DNA of 29,010 nt. It comes from Welwitschia mirabilis. Lineage: Eukaryota > Gnetophyta > Gnetopsida > Welwitschiales. The notes beneath the pieces are model-generated. The model was not told the DNA's origin and did not search any database. It saw nothing but the letters and a program-made list of their open reading frames with translations. A program made the translations under genes and the position numbers. This document shows positions 19,847 to 29,010 of the stretch, piece after piece. Positions within the stretch are counted from its first letter, which is position 1, and each line of letters begins with the position of its first letter. The DNA lies in the NCBI GenBank assembly GCA_051453625.1, contig JBOZIK010000001.1:216946076-216975085 (forward strand). The letters run 5' to 3'.

Positions 19847-20822
19847 CATAAGTATAATCAATCTTAAAATTTACTGAGTCTAAGGTATAAATAGGTTGCC
19901 GACATTACATGANNNNNNNNNNNNNNNNNNNNNNNNNNNNNNNNNNNNNNNNNNNNNNNNNNNNNNNNNNNNNNNNNNNNNNNNNNNNNNNNNNNNNNNN
20001 NNNNNNNNNNNNNNNNNNNNNNNNNNNNNNNNNNNNNNNNNNNNNNNNNNNNNNNNNNNNNNNNNNNNNNNNNNNNNNNNNNNNNNNNNNNNNNNNNNNN
20101 NNNNNNNNNNNNNNNNNNNNNNNNNNNNNNNNNNNNNNNNNNNNNNNNNNNNNNNNNNNNNNNNNNNNNNNNNNNNNNNNNNNNNNNNNNNNNNNNNNNN
20201 NNNNNNNNNNNNNNNNNNNNNNNNNNNNNNNNNNNNNNNNNNNNNNNNNNNNNNNNNNNNNNNNNNNNNNNNNNNNNNNNNNNNNNNNNNNNNNNNNNNN
20301 NNNNNNNNNNNNNNNNNNNNNNNNNNNNNNNNNNNNNNNNNNNNNNNNNNNNNNNNNNNNNNNNNNNNNNNNNNNNNNNNNNNNNNNNNNNNNNNNNNNN
20401 NNNNNNNNNNNNNNNNNNNNNNNNNNNNNNNNNNNNNNNNNNNNNNNNNNNNNNNNNNNNNNNNNNNNNNNNNNNNNNNNNNNNNNNNNNNNNNNNNNNN
20501 NNNNNNNNNNNNNNNNNNNNNNNNNNNNNNNNNNNNNNNNNNNNNNNNNNNNNNNNNNNNNNNNNNNNNNNNNNNNNNNNNNNNNNNNNNNNNNNNNNNN
20601 NNNNNNNNNNNNNNNNNNNNNNNNNNNNNNNNNNNNNNNNNNNNNNNNNNNNNNNNNNNNNNNNNNNNNNNNNNNNNNNNNNNNNNNNNNNNNNNNNNNN
20701 NNNNNNNNNNNNNNNNNNNNNNNNNNNNNNNNNNNNNNNNNNNNNNNNNNNNNNNNCATAAGTATAATCAATCTTAAAATTTACTTAGTCTAAGGGATAA
20801 ATAGGTTGCTGACCTTACATGA
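19847..20822. repeat. 66-bp direct duplication flanking an 844-N gap
   Basis: The 66 bp before the gap (19847-19912) recur directly after it (20757-20822) with about five differences. Both start CATAAGTATAATCAATC and end TTACATGA. The pair could be unmerged contig ends or a real repeat unit spanning the gap. The N run itself is 19913-20756. Confidence 0.92.
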
Positions 20823-21158
20823 TACTCTTGCTTAAGGGGGTTAGATAGCTAAGGTAACTGAAATTGGTCAATGACTTGGATGCCCCACCAAGGTGATTCA
20901 CATTTTTGTCCTTTTATTTCCTTAGGAGATAAGGGTACCACCCTTGGAGAGGATGTGATTACTAAATGAATTCAAGAGAATACCTTAAAACTAATAAATT
21001 TGCATTTTCATTACCTAATAATCAAATTATACCCCTTTACATTAAAATTAACCTCACTCACACTAAGAACTCTTTAATAAATTATCTTATTTGTTCTCGT
21101 GCGTGTAGGTTTTGCATGTTTTTTTGGGGGTTTTATCTTGATTGTTATACATTATGGT
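20823..21158. other. Copia leader, nothing recognised
   Basis: A short open frame (20966-21166) has no domain and ends inside the first leader repeat. No other signal is seen. Confidence 0.5.
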
Positions 21159-21440
21159 TTGGATAGATCACTCGAATGTTTTGGGATTGATTCCTTTTCG
21201 TTGTGACTATACCTCTTCATCGTGACCTCTTTTTTTCTTTATTTGCATTGTGACTTGGATAGATCATTTTGAACTTATGGATGAGAACAAGATCCCTTTT
21301 TAGTTGACTATACCATTGTCTTCAATTTTTCCTTTTTGGGTTTCGATAAGTTTTTTTGGTTGTGTTGGATAGATCATCTTTTTAATAGTGGATGTGAATA
21401 AGATCCCTATGGAATTTAACTTTACCTTACAACTTATTAA
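21159..21440 (+). repeat. Three diverged leader repeats directly before copia gag
   Basis: TTGGATAGATCA occurs at 21159-21170, 21255-21266 and 21365-21376, spaced 96 and 110 bp. Each is followed by a GATCCC or GATTCC block and then a GACTATACC- or AACTTTACC-like block. The units are therefore old tandem repeats of about 100 bp. They end about 30 bp before the ATG of the gag-like region. Confidence 0.75.
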
Positions 21441-21473
21441 CCCTTCTCTTCTGTCTCTTTTCAGTATTCATCA

Positions 21474-22290
21474 TGGCTTCTACATCAAAAGCTAGATTCC
21501 AGATCTTATTAGAGAGCTTCATGCTAGTATTGACTATTAGAATAGTGTCCAACCTTAGGATGATCTTGCATGATGATCAGAGTTGAGAGGATTCAAATGA
21601 GGATTTTATGTCAACAATGTGCATATATGGTTTCAATATAGATTTTTTTGAAAATAGCATGTTCATCTTTAAGATTCAAATGAAGAAAAGGCATGCCAAA
21701 CCATTGATCGTAAGGTTAAAGAGATAATGCGAAAATCAGTGACAACTTCACATAAAAAGTTGGTTGATAGAAGTAAGTCTTGTTATACCAACTATTATAC
21801 TTTGCAGGATAAATTTTATGTGAAGAATGATCTAGAGCTAATCAATCTCATTACAAGCATGAATAACCTCCATTATAAAAATGGTAAAATGCGTAAGCTC
21901 GTAGCTCAGATAATGGATATTAACTCAACCAATAAAGTTTGCATAAATTACGTTAACTTGGTTCATTGTTATTTGGAGGATCCATTTCTTTGCATCTATA
22001 TTCTATCTCTTTATGAAAGTAAGTGGCTGCCTAATATGAACTTTGACATACTCAATAAAGATCTTATTCCTACAAAAGCTTAATTTAATTTATAGGCTCC
22101 TCATTCTCTGATATGGCATGTAAAATTTCTCATTCCTATGGATCTCCTATTAAACATAAGCAGTCTTCTAGCAATTCTCATCCATCAAAGACATTCATCA
22201 TGAAAAGGATAAGGTTCTACAAAAACAAAAAAAGTAGCCTAATCAGACTTAGTTAAATAAAAAACAAGTTTAACATATTGCTAGTCCAAA
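21474..22290 (+). pseudogene. Copia gag-like region, broken
   Basis: The region starts at an ATG (21474, MASTSKARFQILLESF) and continues through one or more stops and frame changes. It includes an open stretch at 21727-22083 (118 codons, with LVDRSKSCYTNYYTLQ and MNNLHYKNGKMRKLVAQIMD). Gag forms the particle that houses element RNA. I do not recognise a clear capsid domain by eye. The assignment rests on position: after the leader, before a zinc-knuckle remnant and protease. The open stretch is not long enough to argue for continued function. Confidence 0.5.
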
Positions 22291-22299
22291 GACAAACAG

Positions 22300-22350
22300 A
22301 TATCAGTGCTCATGATGTGGAAGAAGTGGTTATACCTCAGACATCTATTA
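22300..22350 (+). pseudogene. Zinc-knuckle remnant of copia gag
   Basis: The plus strand reads YQCS-stop-CGRSGYTSDIY. The spacing is that of a CX2CX4HX4C nucleic-acid-binding knuckle. The stop lies between the two Cys, and the His and last Cys positions are both Tyr. Each of those changes needs one C-to-T or G-to-A step. Confidence 0.7.
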
Positions 22351-22384
22351 GATACCTTGGGATGAGATTAGATCTACATCTAAG

Positions 22385-22900
22385 TTAATGTAGTTACTAA
22401 AGAGTCTGAATCCCTTAATGATGATGAATATTTTGAGTCAAACACGGTTTTTGACAATTCTGCCTTTATGGATATCAGTGAGTACATACCTTATGATAAA
22501 ACTTGGATTCTTGACATAGATGCTTAATCGTTACATGACTTATCAGTGTGATTATTTTGATAACTTTGTCAAAGCACTAAGTTAGGTTTATTTGGTAGAT
22601 AGAACTTTAGTTTCAGTGGAAGGCTATGGTTTGGTTACTCTTAACTTGACATCTCTCTCTTTATAGACCATTTCTAATGTTTTGTATGTGCCTTTTTTGA
22701 GGTTGCATTTTTTATTGCTTTCCATCATGATGTGAGAAGATCACTTAATATCTATGACAAAGCCCTTAGTGGATATTTTTTATTTTAATTACCAACTAGT
22801 TATAAAAGACTACACAAATGGAAAACTTATGCATCTTCAAGGTTATGTTAAAAAACATGAGATCAGTTACATAGTTTCCTACCCCAAAATCTTGGATGCT
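22385..22900 (+). pseudogene. Copia protease and following linker, broken
   Basis: TWILDIDA at 22501-22524 is the active-site region of a copia retropepsin. The Asp is kept, but the next two residues are Ile-Asp instead of Ser-Gly, and a stop follows immediately. About 160 bp later TISNVLYVP is the well-conserved Val-Leu-Tyr-Val-Pro block that follows the protease core in copia elements. A further linker (KDYTNGKLMHLQGY) follows. In a full element the integrase zinc finger would come next; none is readable. Confidence 0.85.
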
Positions 22901-23200
22901 CAATGTCATATGTTTGAGGGATGAGATGTAGCCACTAGTTTTGCTCTAGTTCCTTCTATTGTTATGACATCTTTACAATCTATAGGAATTAAGCAATTTA
23001 ATGCTCTAAGCACTCTTAATCATGTTTTCCATAGCAATTTAGTAGGTTCTCTTATCAGAGAAGCTAAGATCTCACAAGCGACATCGTCTACTTAGTCATA
23101 GTCTACTCTTTAAGGTGTTCATCACAATGAAAAGGGTAAAATTGAAACTAAATACATCTTGCATCCAATTCATGATAATGATGTTAAATGAGCTTTATTT
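22901..23200 (+). other. Copia internal sequence, unassigned
   Basis: Coding-like pieces such as VPSIVMTSLQSIGIKQFNAL and LIREAKISQATSS are present but no domain is recognised. Integrase would be expected here and would need about 1.2 kb. Only 300 bp separate the protease linker from the reverse transcriptase start, so most or all of it is deleted. Confidence 0.45.
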
Positions 23201-23320
23201 AACTTTTGATGGTAAACCCACTTCTTTAAAAGACATAATTCTACATCATCAATGAGTCTAATACATAAAAGAAGAATACTATGATCTTATAAAAAAGGAT
23301 ACATGGGAGTTATCCCATAA
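23200..23320 (+). pseudogene. N-terminal fragment of copia reverse transcriptase
   Basis: The plus strand reads KPTSLKDIILHHQ, stop, then YIKEEYYDLIKKDTWEL (about 23261-23310). This is the block at the very start of copia reverse transcriptase, usually Glu-Pro-x-x-x-x-x-Ala followed by a Met-x-x-Glu-x-x-x-Leu-x-x-Asn-x-Thr-Trp pattern. The catalytic YVDD part is absent: the 3' LTR starts 460 bp further on. Confidence 0.75.
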
Positions 23321-23764
23321 AATTAAGAAACTTATATAGCATGAAGTCATTGCCCTAGTACATCATTTGACCGTAGAATCAAGAATTACTACTCAAACAA
23401 AGATAGTTGGTCAAGAACATTTCGAGCATTTCTAATCTAAGATTGAATTAATAATAAGGTGAGTTAAACTCATCTCTTTCTTATACATCATGGGCTTTAT
23501 TTGACTTTTGAGTCTCTAATTAATATCACATCTAATCCTAGTACTATGAAATGTGTAGTACACATTCTGGCCTAGCATTATAGGATGTGTAATGCACATG
23601 AATAAGCCTATTTGCTATGAGATGTATAGTAGTAAATTAACTAATTATTTTACAAAGTAGTTCCTTCACACCATAACTCCTTTCTAGAGGTTTTATTGTA
23701 GGCTAAATTCCTAAGGTTTTTTCCTAAGCATTTTAGTTTTTCCTTGGAAGAAAGAGTATTTCCA
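23321..23764. other. Remaining copia 3' region, nothing recognised
   Basis: After the reverse transcriptase fragment there is no YVDD box, RNase H motif or other known sequence. A variant of GGATGTGTAATGCACA recurs loosely (TGAAATGTGTAGTACACA, AGGATGTGTAATGCACA, GAGATGTATAGTAG at 23548-23632), perhaps a short degenerate repeat. Confidence 0.4.
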
Positions 23765-23779
23765 CATTGAGGGTAAAAT
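23765..23779 (+). other. Polypurine tract of the copia element
   Basis: ATTGAGGGTAAAAT directly precedes the 3' LTR start TGCTAAGG. It is the expected place for the plus-strand primer and resembles copia tracts, with one C-to-T-type break in the purine run. Confidence 0.6.
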
Positions 23780-23948
23780 TGCTAAGGCTAGTACACATCA
23801 TGGTCCCATGCTTAGGGATGCATGAAAATCCTATTGGTGTGCTTGTCTATTTAAGCAAGATCTTTGTTGAATAAGTGAAAGAGGAGAAATAAAATTTTAA
23901 TTTGAAAATATTGTGCTTCTTGATTTTTAGAACTCTTGTTTTCTAACA
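23780..23948 (+). repeat. 3' LTR of the copia element
   Basis: It has the same length as the 5' LTR (169 bp) and about 22 differences. TATTTAA is at 23848-23854 and AATAAA at 23888-23893. It is followed directly by the second copy of the TGTTG target duplication. Confidence 0.93.
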
Positions 23949-25200
23949 TGTTGCTTAAGAGTTTTTCCATGGCCATAGTTGGTTTGTATTTAATCATGAT
24001 TAATCTAGGATTTATTGTCCATGAATTTTCTCACTGATTTCTCTAATGACATGGATCATGAAGATTGTTATAGATTTGATAATAAAGGGAATGGTATTTT
24101 TAATTAGCTAGGATTATTTTGGTCATGAAAATCATTTTTTATCTAAGAAAAGTTGGGATAATCCCTTTACCTAGGGTTATAAGTCTCTGAGTAAGGATCA
24201 TTTTTAATACTATACTAGTGGTATCGTATGGTATTAACTTGTTCATTAACAATGTTTTAAAAAATGCATATGAAAGGACATTTAGGTATTTCATAAGAAT
24301 ATAAGTGGAAGATAAGCATTCAAGTGTGGAAGTTGATGGTTTGAATGTGGAGGAAAGGAGTTCTACTCTTTTCAATAATTACTCTAATTAGTTGTTGATA
24401 TGAAGTGGACTTGAAAATACTAGTAGATCTAACCGATGGCTAGGATTTAGGTTGTTCAATTAGTTTCTCCTAGTTTTTAGAGATTTTAGTTATTATTTTG
24501 AGGTAATTCCATACTTCATCTAATGTAAACTAAGAAAAATACCTCTAATTATCATCTTAAGTAATTGTCTATTATTGGTAGATAGGTCATTGTAAAAAAT
24601 GCTACTCTCTCTACCTGGCTCAAATCCATGTTATAGGTGTTTTTGTAATAAATATTTAAATCTCTCTAAGGCTGGGAGAAAGTTTCATGATCTTTTTATT
24701 AGTAATTAATTATATCTCATATTATGGCATTAAACTTGGAAATGAAATATTTGTTTAGGTCTATTTATGCTCTAATCAAAAGGGGTTTTAAGGTATAAAA
24801 TGAAGACTAAGAGTTTTTATTTAAGTAAAATGGGAAAATGTAAGTCTTATGATATCATAAGTCTTAGGGTATTGTGCAAGGATGTGTAGTATACATTAAG
24901 ATTCATTGAGGTGCAGATAAGGACCTTTATATTCTAAGCCATAAGAGTGTGGTAGTAATTAGATTGTGGATAGCTTAAATTCTAACCTTTGTGATATTTG
25001 TGATTGGATTATGCATGAGGGTATTCTTAAACATTATGGTTGTAAGTAATTATAAAGCACTTACTTAGGAGAATTGGATTAGTTTTGTGGTTTATTCTCA
25101 TAAAGGTTTTTAACTATCTCTTATCTAAGGTAATAGGCATTTAGTTGGTTTAGTAGCTTTTGGTTTAATCAAGGTATATTAAATGGACATTAAAAACTAG
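23949..25200 (-). pseudogene. N-terminal and central gag of the Athila/Tat-type element
   Basis: On the minus strand the capsid region reads PALERFKYLLQKHL, then FYNDLSTNNRQLL (about 24540-24690). This corresponds to the Glu-x-Phe-Lys-x-Leu-Leu ... Phe-Tyr-Asn-Gly-Leu pattern of plant gypsy Gag. LDEVWNYLKIITKI follows, and later KNDPYSETYNPR, stop, RDYPNFS (about 24150-24215), which matches the very common Asn-Asp-Pro-Tyr-Ser...Tyr-Asn-Pro segment. The Trp codons usually found in that last motif are stops. The open stretch 24139-24375 is in another frame. The frame is cut by the copia element at 23949 and continues at 17225. Confidence 0.85.
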
Positions 25201-26104
25201 ATTAGAGGTGTTGGTTTTGCTGTAAAGTGGAGGCTTATTCTCCTTTGGGATTGTCATAAGTTTCATTTTCAGATAGAATTCTTTTCTCTTCATTTTCTTT
25301 AGTGATAGGATCCATGGTATTAAAGGGTTTCTAATTAGATGATCTATTTTGTCATGAATCCAAGGCATGTAAGTTTCAGACTTAGTTCAAATAGGTTTCA
25401 GGTAGGATCCAAATGATAAATAGGTTTAAAATAGATTACATGAGATTTAAGTAAAATTTTAGAGTATTTGTCTTAGAGACATCAGTGACAACAATGAGGA
25501 ATGAAAGTAATGCTAATTAACTTAAAAGTTTTGGTTTGATAAAAGAGTGACAAGCTCTTAGTCTTTATGCACAATGTTTAGACTTATGGGGTGACAAAAA
25601 TTTTTTTTGAAAAATAAAAATGACAAAAAAAGAAAATGAAACCTATGAAAAAATAAATACTAAATGTATTTACTTTTAAACTTTTATTAGTAAATAGAAT
25701 AAAAACTAAAAATTACAAAAAAAATTATGAAAACAAAAAACAAAAAATGTTAAGAGTTTAAATTTAAGTTTTTTCTTCTTTGTAATCTTGGTTTTGATTA
25801 TGACCTACAGAAAAATCCTTAGACCCATAACATAAAATATTAGATATAAATAAGAATTCTAGTATTAGATAAGAAAAAATAGATAAAACCCAAAAAAATA
25901 GACCAATTCAAATTTCACTTGAAAAACAACTAGTACCCCTTATTGAAAAGAAAGGAAAATTAAATGAACACTCAAAAGGAAGAGAAAAGAACCAGTTCAT
26001 GTTTCACTCAAAGAGGACTAGTACCAACCATTGAAAAAATAAAAACCAAACTAGAAATTCCAATAATAAAAATCATGTACTTTTGAAAATCTACCATGTC
26101 AATA
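25201..26104. other. Leader of the Athila/Tat-type element
   Basis: Between the primer site and gag the sequence is strongly A-rich on the plus strand (25580-26060). A short open frame (25165-25368, minus) may be the start of gag but has no motif I know. Nothing else is seen. Confidence 0.5.
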
Positions 26105-26129
26105 TCCCAGCAACAATGCCAAAAATCCA
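26105..26129 (-). other. Primer-binding site of the Athila/Tat-type element
   Basis: The minus strand reads TTGGCATTGTTGCTGGGA, close to the complement of the tRNA-Asp 3' end used by many plant Athila/Tat elements, with mainly transition differences and one missing base. It lies within 8-20 bases of the LTR end. The lineage fit is good; the exact tRNA is an inference. Confidence 0.6.
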
Positions 26130-26136
26130 TTCACTA

Positions 26137-27690
26137 TGAAATGATGTTACTCATAATAGTAAAATGAGAATTTCAAGTAAACTAGTAAGGACCTAGTATC
26201 ATTCTTCCATAGGGATATTTATGATAAATTGATCAAAATAAGTATAATCAATCAATCCTATAATAAAATCAAATAAAAGAAAATATTCAAAAGTTTCAAA
26301 GAATTTAGTGAACAACGGTTGGTAACATAGGAAGACGAGCATGCTTTAGAGGTCTAGCTTGGCTTGTCCACAATCCACCTTTATTCCAATGAATACTATA
26401 ATTTTGAAACATAAAATTCAAATCATTAAGTCATTGTGGCTCAAGTTTGGTAACATAATCTCATTCACCACCTAATTTTTAGTGAATTCAATAGTTACTT
26501 TAATCTTTAATAGCCCTTTATAAACATAGAAAGTAAGTATTATTGTCCTTAAGATCTATCACACAATAGTGACTACAACCATAAAGTTAACTTTTGATAA
26601 TTCACTTGGTTTTAAGAATCTTGATGATGTAATATCACCTAAGGATTAATAGTACTATGTTAATCTACATTAAAAATTGAAGAATAAATGACTACTAAAA
26701 TATTATAAACAAGGAAGAGTCTCACCTAAAGTTTAATAATACCATGTCAATGTGAACCAGAAATGAAAGAATAAGCAAATATTTCTTGTATTAATTTATA
26801 AAATACATTACATTAATAGAGGAAGATGAAGTTGCAATGGACTCATCAAACTAGTCTTGCATCAAGTCCATTCCCAAAGGAGGTGCTTAGAAAGTCATGA
26901 CATCTTGATACTTGAAGTATTTCCATGATGTTTGGTTAATCAAAGATTGTTTACAATGAAGGATAAAGACCTTTTTATAGATGAGAAAAGGCTTGAAAAA
27001 ATTTAACATGATGTGATTAGTGGTAGTTACATTAGATGGGTAATGAGGGTTTTTGGGGTAGGGGGAAGGGAGGGCTTTACACTTGTGAGTAGTTTCATTA
27101 GGAGGAGGTTATAAAGTTTTTCATGTAGCCTTAATGAATGATTTCTTATCTTCTTATGAAAAAGTGGTAATGACATGTCTTTTAAATGATGATGCAGCTA
27201 TCATTGGATGTCATCCCATGTGTTCTCGATGTTATTATGCTTTTTTATTATCACATGTCATTGTGACATATCATTTTATGCCTCTGCCATGTGTCGTCAA
27301 AGTTGAAGGTTTATTCTAATTTAGTGTCCAACTAGGGTCGGTTTATTCTGATTTGACATTCAACTAGGGCCATAATTGGAATATGAAAAACTTTCCAAAA
27401 AAATGTAAGAACATAAGAATGAACTGATTCTACCTTAAAAAGCCAGTAGTGCCAGTGACTTTGATGGTTGTGTAACATTTTCTATTAGATCTTCCTTAAA
27501 TTGTAGAATGTCTTTGAGAAGGTAGCAATAAACTTGAAAATGTTATGCAAAAGTTTATAATCTTATGAAACTTGATAAAAAAGCCAAAAGACATCATTTT
27601 ATGATAAATAACTACCTTAATATCTTTACTATGCAAAGTTAATTAAATATACTTACTTGGAATGTTAATTTTTACATGTAAATAATAATA
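26137..27690 (-). repeat. 5' LTR of the Athila/Tat-type element
   Basis: The LTR is about 1.55 kb. The inner border is set by the primer-binding site and a CA end (minus strand), the outer border by the end of similarity to the 3' LTR at TTTTTACATGTA (27671-27680) plus about 10 bases. A TATA box (minus, 26970-26980) and an internal tandem duplication are shared with the other LTR. A G-rich insert at 27038-27074 is found only in this copy. Short open frames inside it, such as 27134-27319, are by-products. Confidence 0.88.
26970..26980 (-). promoter_or_regulatory. TATA box of the gypsy LTR, high-coordinate copy
   Basis: The minus strand reads CTATAAAAAGG, identical to the box in the other LTR. 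As the 5' LTR, this copy would have driven the element's genomic transcript toward lower coordinates. Confidence 0.7.
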
Positions 27691-28196
27691 AATGCATTTT
27701 AAAGACTAAAAAAGTCTTTCTACAATTAAAAAATTAAAAAAGAAATCAAAACCTTTTTCACGATTTTAAATCACTAATGCCTCCCTAAAAATGATGTAAA
27801 AAATGTGATATTAATGTCATTTAGCTAAGCTAAGTTTTAATCTATCTTCTTGTATCTATCAAAGCCTTGTATGTGGACTCAAGATAATAGAATGTAGGAT
27901 TGGAAAGTTTCTTATGTCAGTTTGTTTTTCCTACTTTAACAGTAACTAATCAATCAAAAAAACATCATTCTAAAGGAAAGGAAAATAAAATAAGCAATAC
28001 ACTAATCAATGATCTATGCTTATTTAAAAAAAATGAAAAAGAAAATGAANNNNNNNNNNNNNNNNNNNNNNNNNNNNNNNNNNNNNNNNNNNNNNNNNNN
28101 NNNNNNNNNNNNNNTATAATAAATTCCCTATCAAAATGATGAATGAAATGCATATCATAAAATAAAAGCTACATCTACTTTTATTTGTATTAACTT
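27691..28196. other. AT-rich stretch with a 65-N gap
   Basis: This lies between the outer end of the 5' LTR and a third LTR-like copy. N runs from 28050 to 28114. I see no gene; A-rich sequence before the gap resembles the leader of the neighbouring element in composition only. Confidence 0.5.
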
Positions 28197-29010
28197 TGTA
28201 GTATAATATCTGGATTTAAACTAAATGAAACACTAAATATCATTCTTTCATAGGGACATATGAGGTAAATTAATCAAAAGATATGAAACTATTCTACATT
28301 TAATGAAACCTAAGAAAACTAAAATCAGAAGTTAAAAGAAAGACAGTGATCTTCAATTAGCAATGCAAATGAATGGAAATGATCCAAAGATCCAGTGATT
28401 CATCCAACTCTTTTCCTTTACTCCAAAAATTCTTGTATCCTAAAACACACTTGCAATGATCAAGTCATTAAGACTTAGTGTGGAGGCATAATTTCATCCA
28501 CCACATAAAAGTTGGTAAGTTATTAAATCCTTTGAATACTTCATAGTTCTTTATAAGCAAGGAAATTATAAACCTAAGTGCACAAGATCTATCAAATAAT
28601 AGGAACTATGAATTACAAAAGTACATTAAATAACTCACACAATTTGAAACAACTTGATAATTAAATAGGCTTTATCTAAATATTGCTAATACCATTTTAT
28701 TATGCATTAATAATGAAAGAATAAAACCTACTTTAAAAACTAGTCCTACCTAAACATTGACAATGCAAATGAAAATTTTGCATTAATAATAAAAGGGCTT
28801 CAACTAATTCTTGTATTAAACTTTAAAGAAACATACGCTACATTAATGGAGGAGGAGAAGAAGAACTCCTTAATTAGTCATGCATCATTTCACCCCTAAG
28901 AAAGAGTGTTAGAGCACAATGATGTCCTAGACTCTAAGTCTTCTCTTTGATAAGAAAAAAAAATGAATATAATAAAGGGCTCAAGGATCTTTTATAGGGA
29001 GAGATGGCAT
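28197..29010 (-). repeat. Third, diverged copy of the gypsy LTR family, cut by the window end
   Basis: It shares ordered blocks with 26137-27000. TATCATTCTTTCATAGGG (28238-28255) matches 26199-26216, then come the region around AAGTCATTAAG, the internal duplicated segment, CTTGTATTAA...ACATTAATGGAGGA, and finally the TATA box at 28989-28998. It is clearly more diverged than the two LTRs of the nested element. No primer site is readable before it, so it may be a solo LTR or the end of a second, older element. Confidence 0.75.

Larger units (their letters stand above)
17226..23948 (+). mobile_element. Ty1/copia retrotransposon, deleted, nested in gypsy gag
   Basis: The element is bounded by two 169-bp LTRs (17226-17394, 23780-23948), each starting TG and ending CA, and by a perfect 5-bp target duplication TGTTG (17221-17225 and 23949-23953). 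A tRNA-Met-type primer site follows the 5' LTR and a purine-rich tract precedes the 3' LTR. Inside are a 4-kb leader, a gag-like region, a zinc knuckle, protease and the first part of reverse transcriptase. Integrase and most of reverse transcriptase are missing, so it depended on other elements or was deleted after insertion. The LTRs differ at about 22 of 169 positions, indicating an old insertion. Confidence 0.93.
11681..27690 (-). mobile_element. Athila/Tat-type Ty3/gypsy retrotransposon, host of the nested copia element
   Basis: Two related LTR blocks (11681-12915 and 26137-27690) flank, on the minus strand, primer-binding site, leader, gag, protease and a possible env-region ORF, then a polypurine tract. 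The gag frame is interrupted by a 6.7-kb copia element with its own target duplication. Gag motifs read on one side of the insertion (23954-25100) continue on the other (16700-17220), confirming a single element. No reverse transcriptase or integrase is seen between the protease (16250) and the ORF at 14408. Without the copia insert the element is about 9.3 kb. The outer end of the low-coordinate LTR is lost at 11680, so no target duplication can be checked. Confidence 0.88.

Noticed and set aside
19896-20793. Open frames of nearly 300 codons on both strands
   Set aside because: Almost all residues come from the 844-N gap.
1-29010. CRISPR array, operon structure, rRNA or tRNA genes
   Set aside because: No regularly spaced identical repeats, no bacterial gene arrangement and no conserved RNA gene sequence were found; retrotransposon primer sites and gag/pol motifs indicate a plant genome.

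Overview
The window looks like plant nuclear DNA made almost wholly of decayed, nested transposable elements. It is very AT-rich, has no intact cellular gene, and carries LTR retrotransposons with typical plant primer sites, gag and pol motifs. The host species cannot be named from the sequence. Most inferred coding frames are broken at TAA, TAG or TGA codons where related elements usually have Gln or Trp. That pattern fits long-term C-to-T (G-to-A) decay of methylated DNA.

Layout. (1) 1-5598 is bounded by two 298-bp inverted repeats, about 94 % identical by eye. Both repeats carry the same Trp/His-rich reading frame pointing outward. Inside are an array of CTTTGAG/TTGAAGG motifs, a broken coding region rich in coiled-coil-like sequence (2209-4505) and a TATA-type promoter-like region (4734-4877). 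I do not recognise the element. (2) 5611-7612 holds three partial, overlapping copies of one sequence separated by assembly gaps; the last copy runs into (3), a minus-strand Ty3/gypsy pol pseudogene (7613-11577) with readable integrase, RNase H, reverse transcriptase and protease. (4) A 103-bp block (11578-11680) repeats pieces of element (1) in a different order and abuts a truncated LTR.

(5) 11681-27690 is a minus-strand Ty3/gypsy element of Athila/Tat type. It has a truncated 3' LTR (11681-12915), a polypurine tract, a possible env-region ORF, protease, gag, a primer-binding site and a 1.55-kb 5' LTR (26137-27690). No reverse transcriptase or integrase was found in it. (6) Inside its gag lies a plus-strand Ty1/copia element (17226-23948) with 169-bp LTRs, a tRNA-Met-type primer site and a perfect 5-bp target duplication, TGTTG. 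This element has an unusual 4-kb leader with a GC-rich island, a gag/protease remnant and the first part of reverse transcriptase; integrase and most of reverse transcriptase are gone. (7) A third, more diverged copy of the gypsy LTR family runs from about 28197 off the window end.

The order of events is clear in part. The gypsy element inserted first and the copia element later landed in its gag; both have decayed since. Several N gaps are flanked by direct duplications that look like unmerged contig ends, so copy numbers next to gaps should be treated with caution.
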